From the NCBI GenBank assembly GCA_963978905.1, contig OZ022256.1:56694646-56758645 (forward strand): a DNA stretch of 64,000 nucleotides, given 5' to 3'. Below the pieces are notes generated by a model, which saw nothing but the letters and a program-made list of their open reading frames with translations, was not told the origin of the DNA and did no database searches. Within the stretch, counting starts at the first letter, position 1; the number at the start of each line of letters is the position of its first letter. Source of the DNA: Trichostrongylus colubriformis (taxonomy: Eukaryota; Nematoda; Chromadorea; Rhabditida; Trichostrongylidae). This document shows positions 1-11,013 of this stretch, piece after piece. Both the position numbers and the translations under genes were made by a program.

Positions 1-110
1 TGTGCCACACTGTCTCGTTCCCTGCGTCGTCTCTGCACCTCCGCCGTGCCATTCAGCTTCGTTGCCTGTGAACGCAGCCACTCCCTCCTGGCGCAAAGCA
101 TGAACGCGGC
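1..110. mobile_element. PIF/Harbinger-like MITE, cut by window edge
   Basis: The sequence up to about 110 matches, in reverse complement, one half of the element at 55932-56105 (shared blocks such as CTGCGTCGTCTCTGCAC) and ends in a terminus similar to ATGAACGCGGC. The left part lies outside the window. No coding potential is visible. Confidence 0.55.
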
Positions 111-742
111 TGTAAATAAGTGTTATTCAAATGTTCCCGTGTTTGCACGAGCCCTCAAGCTGAAAGGACTGTGTTAGATCAGAGACTTAACCAGGAAATA
201 GAAAATGAATGAATGAAATCGTTATTCTACGTATGTGATCCGAAAAAAAACCCAGATCAACATCTTTATCCAGTACCGTATTATTAAAATACCATTTTTT
301 TCAATACAAACATCAGAGATCTGTTAGAAACACAAGGAGATCAGACTGGGATCAACAAACTATTGGTGGTGGTAGGTAAGTTTGATGGTGATTACCAGTA
401 TCGAAATGCTCTATGGCATTTCCCGACACATGGTGCAAATGCTGGACAAAAGCATGGTTCATTTGATTCGAGATTGTCGATGCCTGTGGTCTGTCGCAAG
501 TCAACGTCATCTGCTGCCGGCATCTGTACGTTACGACTTCTTCGTGGTAGTATGCTGTTCACAAGCCGTTCCAGTTCCATGACACGTGCTCGTGACGGAC
601 CCGATGACATGAAAAAGTTCCGTCGTGGTCTGAAATTACGCCAAGTTCAATTGATGATGACGAATGATTTGTGAAATCTAACCAATTCTCAGGTACCACC
701 CACTCAGATCCTATTCACATTATGGTAGGAAACACAACACGG
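111..742. other. Unassigned sequence, no gene seen
   Basis: Short open frames overlap on both strands between 363 and 674, but none has splice sites, a recognisable domain or a copy elsewhere in the window. I see no feature here that I can support. Confidence 0.5.
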
Positions 743-745
743 TTA

Positions 746-906
746 GGCCGCGTTCATACTTTGCGCCGGCAGAGCGTGATTGTGTCCACAGGCGGCGAGG
801 GTGAGTGGCACGGGGAAGATTCACAGACAACGCAGGCAATGAGACAGGACACAGCGCAAAACGCAGAGACGCCCTGTCGCCGACACTGCGAAGTATGAAC
901 GCGGCC
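746..906. mobile_element. PIF/Harbinger-like MITE with TTA target duplication
   Basis: Inverted ends GGCCGCGTTCATACTT and AAGTATGAACGCGGCC are flanked by TTA at 743-745 and 907-909. A 3-bp TWA duplication with GGCC-type ends is characteristic of PIF/Harbinger (Tourist-type) elements. It is 161 bp long and non-coding, so it would have needed a transposase in trans. Relatives lie at 1-110, 20161-20251 and 55932-56105. Confidence 0.75.
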
Positions 907-909
907 TTA

Positions 910-3117
910 CATGAGCTGCGTAAAAACATGTGTGCAACTTTGGGACAGAATTTCGCACCGCGCCGTGCGGCGCGACTCGTGCGACATAGGAGCGCACCGC
1001 TATCGTCTCCTGTACGTTATTCTAAATGCGATCAGGTGGACGTTCATAATCAGGTGCTATTAATACACAGTCGGCAAAACGCGGTACTCCGCACATCGTT
1101 TTTGGCCCATGTGATAACAATATAGGCAGATTTTGCTCAGAATCACGGTCCTTGGGCACGAGAGGCGATATTATTGATAGAAGGCACTCGAACTGCAGTA
1201 AATATAGCCATAATGGAATTAGAGAGAAGACTTACCATACAGAAAAACCACTGAACCCTGAGATAAGGGTCACAGCTGTGGAGCATGCGAAAAAACATGT
1301 GCATAGAAAGGTCAGTATTTTTGTGGCTCGATTACCTTTTAAAGTGAGACATTGGGTCCATCTTTGACCGCATAAGGTCGCTGCACACTGGTTGAAGCTA
1401 ACACATCCAAACAGCCTTGACGACGATTTGTATACCAGTGATGCACGCCCGGTGTAATACGCGTGTTGGTCAGACATGCACATTCTGACAAAGGGCATAG
1501 GCACCTTCAAAAGATTAAATTGGGGCAAACTCTCCCAAGGTCTTCCTCAGGTAGGTGGTCCTCAGGTAGGCTTTACCTGTTTAAACCCCTCTTCTACCAC
1601 TAAGGGGTGGCAGGTGAACCTCTACGATCGACGGTCTCAAAGATTAGTCAGTATTTATCTAGAACATGTCTCCCTTTCTACGAACTGTCAATTTTTTATG
1701 TGAAATGAAATGGCGTTTGAACGAATGGTTTTCATGAAGACTTCATTCTTCCAAACTCTGAAGTGACGACGCAGAAACGTCAGTCGCAAATAAGGTGTTT
1801 AACAACCTTGGTTGATGGTCTCACAATCAAGATCCTATTGTGTACTGCGGCCATGCGAACATTTTGACCAGGAAAGGATATTATCAAGACTAGTGCTTCA
1901 TCCTTATTTTCATTCAGTGCTTTTCGTCATTTTTCGAACAACATAAATTTCTAATTATCTCTGAAATGATTTTAGTATTCTTTAATATCGATCTCTTCCA
2001 AAATCATGCTGCTAATCGCGTATTATGTCCGCTACTAATCCGGTGAACTCAAAACGGAAGGCTTGGAGATTTTTCGATTTGAAAAGTTTATTTGCAATTC
2101 AAGTTCAGGAAACGTTTGCAATGAATGATCATTTCGTTGGATGATTTTCACTTATCGAAGCCAAGGGCTCGCCGTGAAGGCGGAGGTCTTGAGCTGGTCT
2201 AGAGGTCGGAAATTCTGCAGATCACCATCGATTTTCCAGGAATCCAAGGACGCGGCGGTAGGCTGTTCTCAGCAACCGAATTTCGCATAATTATGCATCT
2301 CATTGAAACCTTATCTGGGTCAGCCTCACTCTTCTGGGTAACTATGGATTATCTACTATATTGGTGACGTTATTTTGCACTCGGTATGTATGTACAGGAA
2401 TATGGTAGAAAACCTGTATAAAGCGTGGTAACCGATCGATCACATTTCTAGAGAGCACTTTCAGTCCAACTACAACACCTACAGATTTTTCAACAGGTTC
2501 AATCAGGGGGGATCCTATTTTTCGAACATTTTCCTCAAAGCAATATGTACTTGAAAGCCTGGTTCTACGCGATTAAGTGAAAAATGTGTACTTTTATTAC
2601 CAAGAACCATATCTTCTCAATTATACTTACCTCATGAAATTGTCGTTTTCTGTCACCTCTTGATACGAAAATCTGAAATAAAGGATCTGATTTTGATGGA
2701 ACTGAAATGAAACTGCACTTAGGTAAGTTTTTATATGGCGATTCATTTTTTTATTGTTATTCTATTTTTTATTTTATTTTTAATAATTTACTTATCCACT
2801 CCTAGTGATTAATAGACATAGAACTCAAGAGGAACGCTTTGATCTGAGCGTCAATGTGCAACTCATTCTTAACATCTCTGTATATACCATGCATTATTTA
2901 AATATTTAGTTTTTTCTTTTCCATTATCATAGGAGACCACGCAATGGCATAAAATACCAGTTGTAGGAAGCCTATTTTGGGAGAAAAGACTGCTCGTAGG
3001 TGTAGATGTTTATTAGATATTCGCAAGGGAGGAAGAAGGTCCTGGCGTGAAAGCTGTGGACGTCACTAAAATATTGCCCAAGTCAAATACGCATGCAGAC
3101 GTTCTAGCGACACAGAC
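910..3117. other. Unassigned intergenic sequence
   Basis: No exon-like open frame with splice signals, no inverted-repeat element and no RNA gene could be supported. A T/A-rich patch lies near 2745-2800. The short open frames at 1152-1703 have no recognisable content. Confidence 0.45.
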
Positions 3118-3160
3118 GAACGCCGAATGCACGGCGTATCCCATAGAAATTGATTAGTGT
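3118..3160 (+). repeat. 3' fragment of the tRNA-derived SINE family
   Basis: The segment reading GCACGGCGTATCCCATAGAA followed by ATTGATTAG matches the 3' end of the fuller copies at 27391-27655, 35966-36210 and 42700-42972. Only the tail portion survives here. Confidence 0.5.
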
Positions 3161-4100
3161 CAATCAGTTTATGATTTTTGAGAGAGGCAGACGTGTCAAT
3201 ATGCGCGAGTAAAAAAAAACAAAAAGACCGAAGTTAACCGAAGGCTCACATAGTCTAGGGAGCTGCTGCTGCATTGTTATGTCCGAAATTAACCCTGGAT
3301 GTTCATTTGTTTATTTGTTTGATTCGCTTTTTTGCTGATTGTAAAATCCGACCACTCAAGGAAGTACGAAGAGAATTGATCAAATAGTGTTCCATTGTTT
3401 GTAACCCCACTAAGATAAATTATTCAAAAAGAACAGTGCGAAATAGTTTATAGTCTCCGCTGTAACCATCGAAGTTTTTACATATATTTTTTTGCCAATG
3501 ACTTTATTTTTCAGTAAAGAGTCAATTTTTACAAAAATGATTTCGGGAAGAAGTACTTGGTTGGTCGACAAGAACGCGTCTATGGACAGCATCGAACGTA
3601 ACAACAAGCGCAATGGCAAACCTTGTTACTTGATGCCTTCTTGTTCAAACACACACCTCTACAAGCGGAATTTGGCCACGCCCTCTTTGTAGGACAGTGG
3701 CATTTCATTGCCCAAGAGACCTGCATTGGTGGGCGTATAGATGTAATATTTATTGGATGGATTAGTTAGGCTAGCTTTAACAATTTCAATCCCCGGCCTC
3801 CCAGTGACTGAGAAAAGTTCCTTTGTCTTATGTGAAACCGGAACAACAACGAGCTAAAGGACGTCATTCACGCTTCAGTTTCCTTATTGAGGAGTAATGA
3901 ATGAAGTGTAACGAGTTCAGCACTGATGAGCTTATTCGGCTGACTGCTCGTCATCACCTTCTTAGCAGGAACGCCACCTGAATGGTAATAGTAAATATTG
4001 CCTAATGAATAGGCATGCAGATGCTTTTTGCAACATCTGACATCAGCTGTGGCACGTGACCAGACTAAGCTTTTCGAGCAATAGCTGGGTTAAGCAGTGT
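3161..4100. other. Unassigned intergenic sequence
   Basis: Nothing recognisable. Open frames at 3410-3692 on both strands have no domain or splice context. Confidence 0.4.
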
Positions 4101-5092
4101 ATAAGTGCAGCTGTGAGTTAGGAATTCGCACCTCACTGTGTGGAGTGCTACGCGAGAGTTGTTGTAGGGTCCTGAAACGATTACTGTGTCTTACTCGCCA
4201 TTTTACTAGGTGTGTGCAAAATAAATAACCAAAACATAACTGGCCATATCTTCGCTCAAACACAACTTTATTTGTCGAAATGAAAACTATTCGAATCTAG
4301 AAAATTTGGCCAACGATTTGGTAAAGAAAATATGCCATCACGATAAAACTGTGGATTGCGAGAATTATTAAAGTCAAGAATGGCATTTTTACCCTGCATA
4401 GTATCGGCGCAATTTCTCTGACGCTGGTTTGCATGGAGAACCTGCAAAAAACGGTAATCCGTTGGGCATATGTCTATGGAATGAGGGGGCGAGGGAGAGT
4501 CTCGATGTCTAGCTGCATCAGTTTTTGCTGGGTGCGCAAAGCACCCAAAACCCCACACTTCGCAAGTCACCCAGCAAAAACTGATGCAGTTAGGCATCGA
4601 GACTCTTCCTCACCCCCCTTTTTCCTCAGACCTATCCCCAACGGATTACCACTTTTTCCCGGTTATCGAGCAAACCTGCGTCAGAAGGAGTTCGCCGATA
4701 CGATGCAGGTTGAAAATGCCATCGTTGACTTTATGGATTTTCGCAGTCCAGGATTTTATCAGGATTGCATATTTTCTCAACCAGATCGTTGGCAAGGATG
4801 TGTAGATTCGGATGGTTTTTATTTCGACATAACTGTGTCTGAGCGAAGTTATGGCGTTTTGAAAAAAAAATGGTCCGTTTTGGCCATTTATTTTGCTCAC
4901 ACCTAGTACGTGAAAAGGGGGTAAGCGCTCTCGGACCCAATACATTGCGAGCGATTGCCATATCCTTAACTCAAAATGAAGACTAGGATACAGTGATCGC
5001 TTCAGGGCCCAGCCACATGCGGCACCCCCAATTCGCACGCATCACGTTGCACGCCGCGTACGGCGGTGTAAAATTCTGACGTGAGGGTACGA
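4101..5092. mobile_element. Degraded MITE interrupted by a palindromic mariner derivative
   Basis: The left flank (4101-4207) and right flank (4906-5092) of the inserted palindrome are diverged matches to the two halves of the elements at 6083-6309 and 16667-16894. The left half shares the TGTAGGGTCCTGAAACGATT block, and the right half shares the Cys-codon-free GC-rich block ending in a TCTGACGTGAGGGTAC terminus. This indicates an older MITE split by a younger insertion. Confidence 0.5.
4209..4903. mobile_element. Fold-back element built from two inverted mariner transposase 3' ends
   Basis: Ends GGTGTGTGCAAAATAAAT and ATTTATTTTGCTCACACC are flanked by TA on both sides (4207-4208, 4904-4905), the Tc1/mariner target duplication. 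Both arms carry remains of a Tc1/mariner transposase C-terminus in opposite orientation, each with its 3' end facing outward. The plus arm near 4600-4840 includes a PTDYHFF block, a FADTM block and DRWQGCVDSDGFYFD. The minus arm near 4530-4268 includes CPTDYRFL, CADTM and NRWPNFLDSNSFHFD. The centre (about 4505-4600) is itself a smaller inverted repeat. The N-terminal and most of the catalytic region are absent, so it is non-autonomous. Confidence 0.8.
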
Positions 5093-6082
5093 GTTTTCAT
5101 CCATACCTGGACGGATACACCTCTTAATGGGTTCAATAATTTCCTGAAATTCAAGTATAGAATTTCCTATTACGGTGCTACGCGTTTCACCGCGTATGAT
5201 CTTTGGTTGGGACTTCTAGGAATCCTGTTTCTCCTAGCTATAACCTTATCTAAAATGCATCAAAATGCATTTTAAATTGATTACACGATCATTCAGCATT
5301 CATAAGTGCAACCTCATCTGATCTCTTTTGATATGCATATGAACTCTGATAGATTCGAGTAAATAGTTCTTCGATCTATACAAACAGTTATTCACGGGGG
5401 TCTTACCAACACCTAGGTCAAGCATGAAGCTCTGATTTGTGTTCATGAAAGATGCGTACAGAAACCAGTTTAGCTTGACGCAACGCCACCTACCATTGCG
5501 CCATGCACTTGCCTACGAGTGAAATAATATTTCAGTATTGTAATTTTTGTAAATTACCTGACAATGACGAGAAGTGCAATCAGCGAGTAAATGGTGGATG
5601 TCATCATTTGGTTCGATGGACAGACAGTGAATCAGAAGCTTTCTGAACGGGCACTTTTTGTTTTACGTTAGAGTAATAGAATATGTAGTCAGCCTGTATT
5701 GTTCGTAGCGAAAACACAATGGACTTGAAGAGACAAATGAAAACAGTTAGTGCTCACACGTAAACAACAATTGTTAATACAAGTTACCAATTGTATCGAG
5801 TAAAAAAGGAATATCCAAGAGAGAACATTTATCTCCCCTAGTGGAATGTACTACACGTAACTAAAGGGGCGTGGCCCATCTCCATACATGCAGAGGTCAA
5901 GGTTTTTCTGGAACAGAAAGATTAAAAAAAAGCATTAGGATAAATAAAAAAGTCTTTAGAAACAGTGCATCCGTTGTTGAGATGCACCGCTCATTTTGGT
6001 TCCTCCATTCAGAATGGCTGATGGTAGATGAATGGGCAGCCGATATCCAAGTAAGTGCTTTTATTCTTCTCTGACGGGTGTG
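5093..6082. other. Unassigned intergenic sequence
   Basis: No gene or repeat could be supported. The open frames at 5081-5275 and 5871-6130 show no splice context or known motif. Confidence 0.4.
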
Positions 6083-6309
6083 TACCCTTAGTTCCAGAAT
6101 TCGCACTGCGGCATGTCGCAAGCAAAGCAATGCGAACGAGTTAGGGACGCCATGTTGTTGGGTCCCGAAGCGATTACAAGTCAGCTGCGTATCGCGCCCC
6201 TAGCATTACCGTGTAATCGTTTCGAGACCCAATTACCGCGACGCGCATAGCTCGCACACACTGCGTCGCACGCCGCTCGTCGTCGTACGAAATCCTGACA
6301 CAAGAGTAC
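6083..6309. mobile_element. MITE with TACCCTTA.../...TCAGGA-type inverted ends
   Basis: This 227-bp element is collinear with 16667-16894 over its whole length, sharing long blocks such as GACCCAATTACCGCGACGCG and ACGCGCATAGCTCGCACACA. The ends are imperfect inverted repeats (TACCCTTAGTTCCAGAATTC versus a terminus reading TCCTGACACAAGAGTAC). It is non-coding. I do not see a clean target duplication, so the superfamily is unassigned. Confidence 0.65.
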
Positions 6310-6349
6310 ACGCTCTTCCTGAACGAGTTTAGCACCAAAACACCTACCC

Positions 6350-6415
6350 CGTATGGATGGAAGGTTTGGTTGGTCTGCTATGAATGATGCGGAATTTGAT
6401 CCCCACACCATGATA
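6350..6415 (-). repeat. Partial tRNA-derived SINE, minus strand
   Basis: The block around GGATGGAAGGTTTGGTTGG and TTTGATCCCCACACCATGA is the reverse complement of the head region of the SINE family (B-box-like GATCAAATCC). Only about 65 bp is recognisable. Confidence 0.45.
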
Positions 6416-6419
6416 GTAG

Positions 6420-7587
6420 TGGGAATGGGAATATATGCGACCTGTCACACCACCTCCTCTGAAATCAAAAAGAGAACCTCGAAGGGCCTTAAATCAGGTG
6501 GAAGTTCAGCAAAGACGCTACTAGTAAAAGACTTTTCAGAGAAAAGCAAGGCATTTACTTGGTGTACATTCATCAAGCCGTGCATTACTTGTACCACCCA
6601 TTACGACGGAGTAATCGCTGGCCTTTCTCACTTTATACCATTAACAGCGGTGACAGCCGCTTTTTAAGGGGTTGCCGAGCCCTTATAGGAGACTTCACGG
6701 CTCCAATTAACTCGAGTGACTATGGTGGCATTCACGATGGTCGTTGGAACCACCACAGTCATGGCGTCCACACTTCTTGTTTATCAATTTTTCCACTGCA
6801 GGAAAGGGATCACTACCTTTTTTCATGCTTGGCTTGAAATGTTTTCTATTTGAGACCTTGGTCTCTCTGCGGATTATCTTATAAACTTTTCTAAAGGATT
6901 TCAATTGAAAATGCCTTAGGCTAGACGTTATCCTGCACATAAAAGATCAAAGCTCTCAATAGAGATCCCTAGTCATAAAAAGGAATATCGTATGCAATCC
7001 GGGGTACCTTTCAATTTTCTTCCATATGAAAGTTAGCCCCCTACGAGCACTGTTGAAGATGGTTCAAGCAATCCTGAGGGAGATTGTATTTTTGGAAATT
7101 GCGTCAAAAATCCTCTACAAGCAACATTTTTTATGCCGAAGCGATCTCATGAAAAAGGTGGTTGATCGGTCACAGTACTTGAAAGCAAAGCTATGATTAT
7201 CGATCGAAACAACTTGAGTAAACCGACAGGTAGCGCCAGGAATTGGGGTCGACTCAGGGAGAATCGTAGTTCTCCAAAATCTTCCTCGAGATTAGGCTTG
7301 TCCATGCCAACGAGCAACTTGAACCACCCTCACCGCCTCGACGAATAGACGTGTTCCGTTCATTAGGGCAGTGAGAGTGGTCAAGTTGCACATTGACTGG
7401 GTCAATTTAATTTGGGATTGCAAAAAAAACGATTATTGGCGCATTCTTTTCCGAGAGTTCCCAAACGGTGAACTCGGGGTAAAATTACGCTTTGTGTTTA
7501 AAAGATTGTTGGAACAGGAGTGTACATTTCTTAAGCTCCGAGGACTGTCCGGGATCCATCGTGTAACGCCATGGAGAAAGGATAAGA
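6420..7587. other. Unassigned sequence
   Basis: No gene or repeat could be assigned. The open frame 7371-7616 (81 residues) precedes the reverse transcriptase fragment but has no recognisable motif. Confidence 0.35.
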
Positions 7588-8171
7588 GTTCAGAAGTTCC
7601 GATACCTGGGAGGTGATAAGGCGAGGATGGTACGGTAGATCAGGCCGTGAAAGCATGAATAAATACGGCATGGATGAAATCGAAAGAGTCCACAGGAATC
7701 CCGTGCGATCGACGGTGCTCGAGGATTCCGAAGGGCAACGTATACGGTTCGGTGATAAGACCCGCAATGCTTTATGGCAGCGAATGCTGGCCCATAACAA
7801 AGAATCACGAGAGGCAGCTACCCACAGAAATGAGGATGCTGAGATGGGTATGTGGCTGGACGCGACTCGACAGGATCAGGAGCGAGGACGTGAGGACAGT
7901 CAAGCAGACGGCACAGGTCCAGCTGAAGTTGAGGGAGTAGCGGCTAAAATGATATGGGCACGTTCTGAGAAGGTCGGCAGACCACCCAATTAGGAAGGCT
8001 GTAGAGTTCAAAGTACCCGGAAAGCGACAGCGAAGAGCCCTTAAGAAAAGGTGGAGGGACGTCATCAAAGCCGACCTCACGGAAGTAAAACCCGTGGCAG
8101 ACGATGCCTTGAATAAAAGAAAGTGGTGACAAATGACAAGAACAGCGGACCCCGCAACGGCGCGGGACTGA
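7588..8171 (+). pseudogene. Non-LTR retrotransposon reverse transcriptase, decayed 3' end
   Basis: Translation resembles the C-terminal third of an endonuclease/reverse transcriptase polyprotein of a LINE. It shows a KFRYLGG block at the start, then RPAMLYGSECWP, EMRMLRWVCGWTRLDRI and, further on, a region from YGHVLRR through KAVEFKVPGKRQRRALKK to TEVKPVADDALNKRKW. The catalytic F/YADD region and everything upstream are missing, the usual result of incomplete reverse transcription (5' truncation). In-frame stops occur within the 3' half (TAG and TGA replacing Gln and Trp codons near 7938-7950, and TGA near 8127), and the 5' part is frameshifted, so it is dead. The pattern is closest to RTE-like LINEs common in nematodes; the clade is an inference. 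Confidence 0.8.
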
Positions 8172-8375
8172 CGCTAGGGAGAAGAAGAGGAAGAGGAGTG
8201 TAGGTATGTCCCATGCTAGTCTTACAAGAGCTGTGTGGTAGGTTGGGAAGAAAAGCATAAAATGGCTCCAAGAATGTGGAAGGATAAGCTGAAGATCGTT
8301 AAAGATCAGGGTCTCCAAGCTGAACAGCGACAACGAAGGAACACTGCACGCTGGATCGCGAAAGTGAATAGGGTC

Positions 8376-8473
8376 GTTTAAGCTGCGGAGTGAATATAAG
8401 GCTCCGCCTATTCGTAAAAGGGCGCAACTTGTTAGGCTTCTGGAGCGGTAGAATGCCACTCCGCAGCTTAAAC
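8376..8473. mobile_element. Short MITE with 17-bp perfect inverted ends
   Basis: GTTTAAGCTGCGGAGTG at 8376-8392 is repeated in perfect inverted orientation at 8457-8473. The 64-bp interior has no coding content. No clear target duplication was found, so the superfamily is open. Confidence 0.55.
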
Positions 8474-8671
8474 GTAAAGCCTAGCGGAGTCTTTTAGCAC
8501 TGAGCGCAGTGGTACATGGGTTAATCGTGACGCTGCCGAGCACATGATCTGTGGATCCATTTACCAAGCCACCAAAGACTTCTGGTCGTGCGAGGTTGAT
8601 ACCAGACTTGTCTAGAAAAAACATAGGTATATGATACACGAATAGATTCGTAAGTCATCGGGAATGCTTAA

Positions 8672-8810
8672 AGGCACATCCCACAGTGATTGGGATAGTA
8701 CAGCTCTCGCCGTGGTCAGATAGTCCGACCCACAGCCAATAGGCTGTACCTTTACCGAGGCGTGGGTGTCAGTTCCTGGAGAGTGCAGAGCCAAGGAAGC
8801 AAGCGCGTCT
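8672..8810. repeat. Solo arm of a TTAA-flanked long-TIR MITE
   Basis: Starts after TTAA with AGGCACAT and is collinear with the left arm of the complete element at 20643-21126, sharing GGCTGTACCTTTACCGAGGC and the adjoining GGTGTCAGTTCCTGGAG. Similarity fades after about 8810 and no right arm is present, so this is a truncated copy. Confidence 0.6.
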
Positions 8811-9133
8811 CCACCAAACAGCCCAAGCCCGCTCTCCCCAGACGTGACTGTTGGCAATGACGGGTGTAACAGTGGCAACAACGTGGCAACTGAGTCCTAC
8901 GACTTGCGTGGTAAGGTTAGATAAGGAAGTGATGCCAATGATAAAGGAGACGTTGGCATGAGCAAACAGGTGATATTCCAGAGTACTCTATACCATTTAG
9001 CGAAAAACTGATTCAAAGGCTTCGCAGTAATCTTTTCCAAGGCTAGATGTCACGGGGGTCTTATTCTTGCCATTTTCGGAGACTACTTTGGGATTTTCTT
9101 CGTCGGCGTATTCCCTAGCACCCCCTATTTCAT

Positions 9134-9366
9134 GGGTGTGTGCAGATATGACGGAAAATGGCGTGGTTGCCCGCGGCGAGCGGCCCGGCGGGTGCGAGTG
9201 CTAGTGGCAGCCTTCAAACGAGGCAGTGTGGCATAGGTGGAAGCGCAGAGGCAGGTTACGCAGTCACGCTCTGCCGGGCTCCCAAGTGCGATCGACTCAC
9301 AGGTCGTACTGGTGGCGCCGCGAGTGAACGCCGCGAAGCGATTTTCCGTCCTATCTGCACACACCC
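9134..9366. mobile_element. Mutator-like MITE with 9-bp target duplication (copy 1)
   Basis: Inverted ends GGGTGTGTGCAGATATGACG and a matching right end finishing CTGCACACACCC enclose a GC-rich 233-bp unit. The flanks read CTATTTCAT (9125-9133) and TTATTTCAT (9367-9375), a 9-bp duplication with one mismatch. 9-bp duplications are typical of Mutator-like elements. Copies 2 and 3 are at 11115-11354 and 53351-53575. It has no transposase gene. Confidence 0.8.
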
Positions 9367-9375
9367 TTATTTCAT

Positions 9376-10385
9376 AATTCAGCGCTTGGACGCTCTAACC
9401 CACTCAAGGTAAACCTGGAATGTGCCTTACGTGATCGCATCCAACTACCAAATATTCAACTATGTGGCGCATCTTGAAAGTTCGGTGGGCGCCGCATATC
9501 TCCTTCTTATATGCAGAGATCCAAGTGGAACTGACAGCAAGGAGCATCATATAGGGACTATAAAGTGGTGTCAATCGCCATAATTGTAATACTTATGACG
9601 GTTATTTAGGACCTAGCAACGGGTGATGATGGCTAATAAATTGCCTTGAAATGGTTTCTCGACAACTGAAGGATGATATAGAGTGCTTTATCGCCATGCA
9701 TGATTTCAGCACAGGCAAGCTTGGTATCCACTGGATAAAGAGAAGGTCGACAGCAGCGGAGGGTTCGGTTTGTTGTGCTGTTCCTTCCTTTCCTGGAATG
9801 ATCAAAACCATTCCTTCCTAAATCCGAGTGACACCATCAGGCTAAAAGCGAATTCGCAGAAGAAGCAGCTGCCTCTAAGAAGCAGCAATGCTCTTTTCAG
9901 CAGGAAATCCAATTTTGGTTAATCAGCATGGAGGAGGGTTCCGGTGTCAAAATGCATGGTTATCGTAGCGGTGCATGATTTGACAGTTTTTACTTCCCGC
10001 TCACTTGACACTGATTTTTGAGGTGTAATCGGAAAAGGAGAGTAGGCTTGTATCATTAGGACAGAATTTCGCTTCGGGGCATGTGGCGTCAGCTGACGCG
10101 ATGCGTTTGAGCTGGAGCGGTGTGCGGAGTTGGGTCTTGAAGGGAATACTGCTGACTGCAATATACCGAATACTGCAGAGAAGTGAATACTCGAAAAGGT
10201 GTGGGTCGTGAGACGCAGAAAGTTCTCTATATACGGCGGTTCATCTAAAGCTATGCACCAGCTCGGGGTTGCATTCATACCCATTTTTAATATTTGGATT
10301 TCTAAGGTCAGAAAAAAGACACATATCGATTAAGGAAATCAGCGTATCCCCGCATCGCGATTTGTTGTTTTTTTCACATTGAGGA
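9376..10385. other. Unassigned sequence
   Basis: An open frame of 121 residues on the minus strand (9919-10284) has no recognisable domain or splice context. I see nothing else that I can support. Confidence 0.35.
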
Positions 10386-10992
10386 TCCCTACTGTATAAA
10401 AACGCTTCGTCTGTCTGTCTGTCTGTCCGTCCCTCCGTCCTTCTGTCTGTCCGTCCCTCCGTCCTTCTGTCTGTCACGAAATTATGCATAATGAAAAAAT
10501 ACCTGTGCAGATGGAGACAAGTTTGGGATGAGTAGAGAGCACTGTACGAGAAGTGAAGACCACACATGAGCGAAGTTATTCCTCGCCCAGGAGGAGCGGG
10601 GCGTGCACTGTAATGTCCCGTTCACAAAGCGAAAATTGTTAATTGGGTTGTGCCTCAAACGTGGAGAAAAGATAGACCTAGGTCAGCGATGAGTTTATTC
10701 GAAGGTAACGAAAGAATCCTGGACGGATCTTGGAATCCTGGGTGGAGCATTTGTGGTGTTGGGCGGAGTTTGGACATTACGTGAAAAACAACCTGTAGAA
10801 AGAGGGACAAATATGGGATGGGTGGGGCATGGGACAGGAAATAAAAACCACACATGGACGAAGTTGAGCTCCGTCCACAAAGGGCGAAGCGGGCTTTGGT
10901 AATGGGCCGAGTAACATTGAAAAAAGCAATTCCGACCGATCTACTGACGTTCATGACGTTCCACGCGCAGTAGTGTGCACCAGCCCAACTGG
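10386..10992 (+). mobile_element. Non-autonomous Helitron-like element
   Basis: It begins A|TCCCTACTGTATAAAAACG and ends with a GC hairpin followed by CCCAACTGG|T. The 5' TC, 3' CTRR (here CTGG) about 10 nt after a small hairpin, and insertion between A and T without target duplication are the defining Helitron features. The element at 27737-28544 has the same two termini and the same interior (blocks such as AAGACCACACATG and GGCGGGGC-type motifs). The interior holds a pyrimidine microsatellite and about 1.5 units of a roughly 270-bp repeat. There is no Rep/helicase gene. Confidence 0.7.
10409..10476. repeat. TCTG/TCCG microsatellite inside the Helitron-like element
   Basis: Runs of CTGT and CCGTCCCTCCGTCCTT units repeat, with the 24-bp compound block occurring twice. 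A shorter version occurs at the equivalent place in the second Helitron-like element (27765-27783). Confidence 0.7.
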
Positions 10993-11013
10993 TAATATAC
11001 ATATCGGTCCAGA

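Noticed and set aside
4433..4906. 157-codon plus-strand open frame
   Set aside because: It is not an independent gene; it is one arm of the palindromic mariner derivative plus its centre, and contains only a transposase C-terminus.
7944..8459. 171-codon minus-strand open frame
   Set aside because: It lies antisense to the reverse transcriptase relic and continues into unrelated sequence; the sense strand explains the composition.
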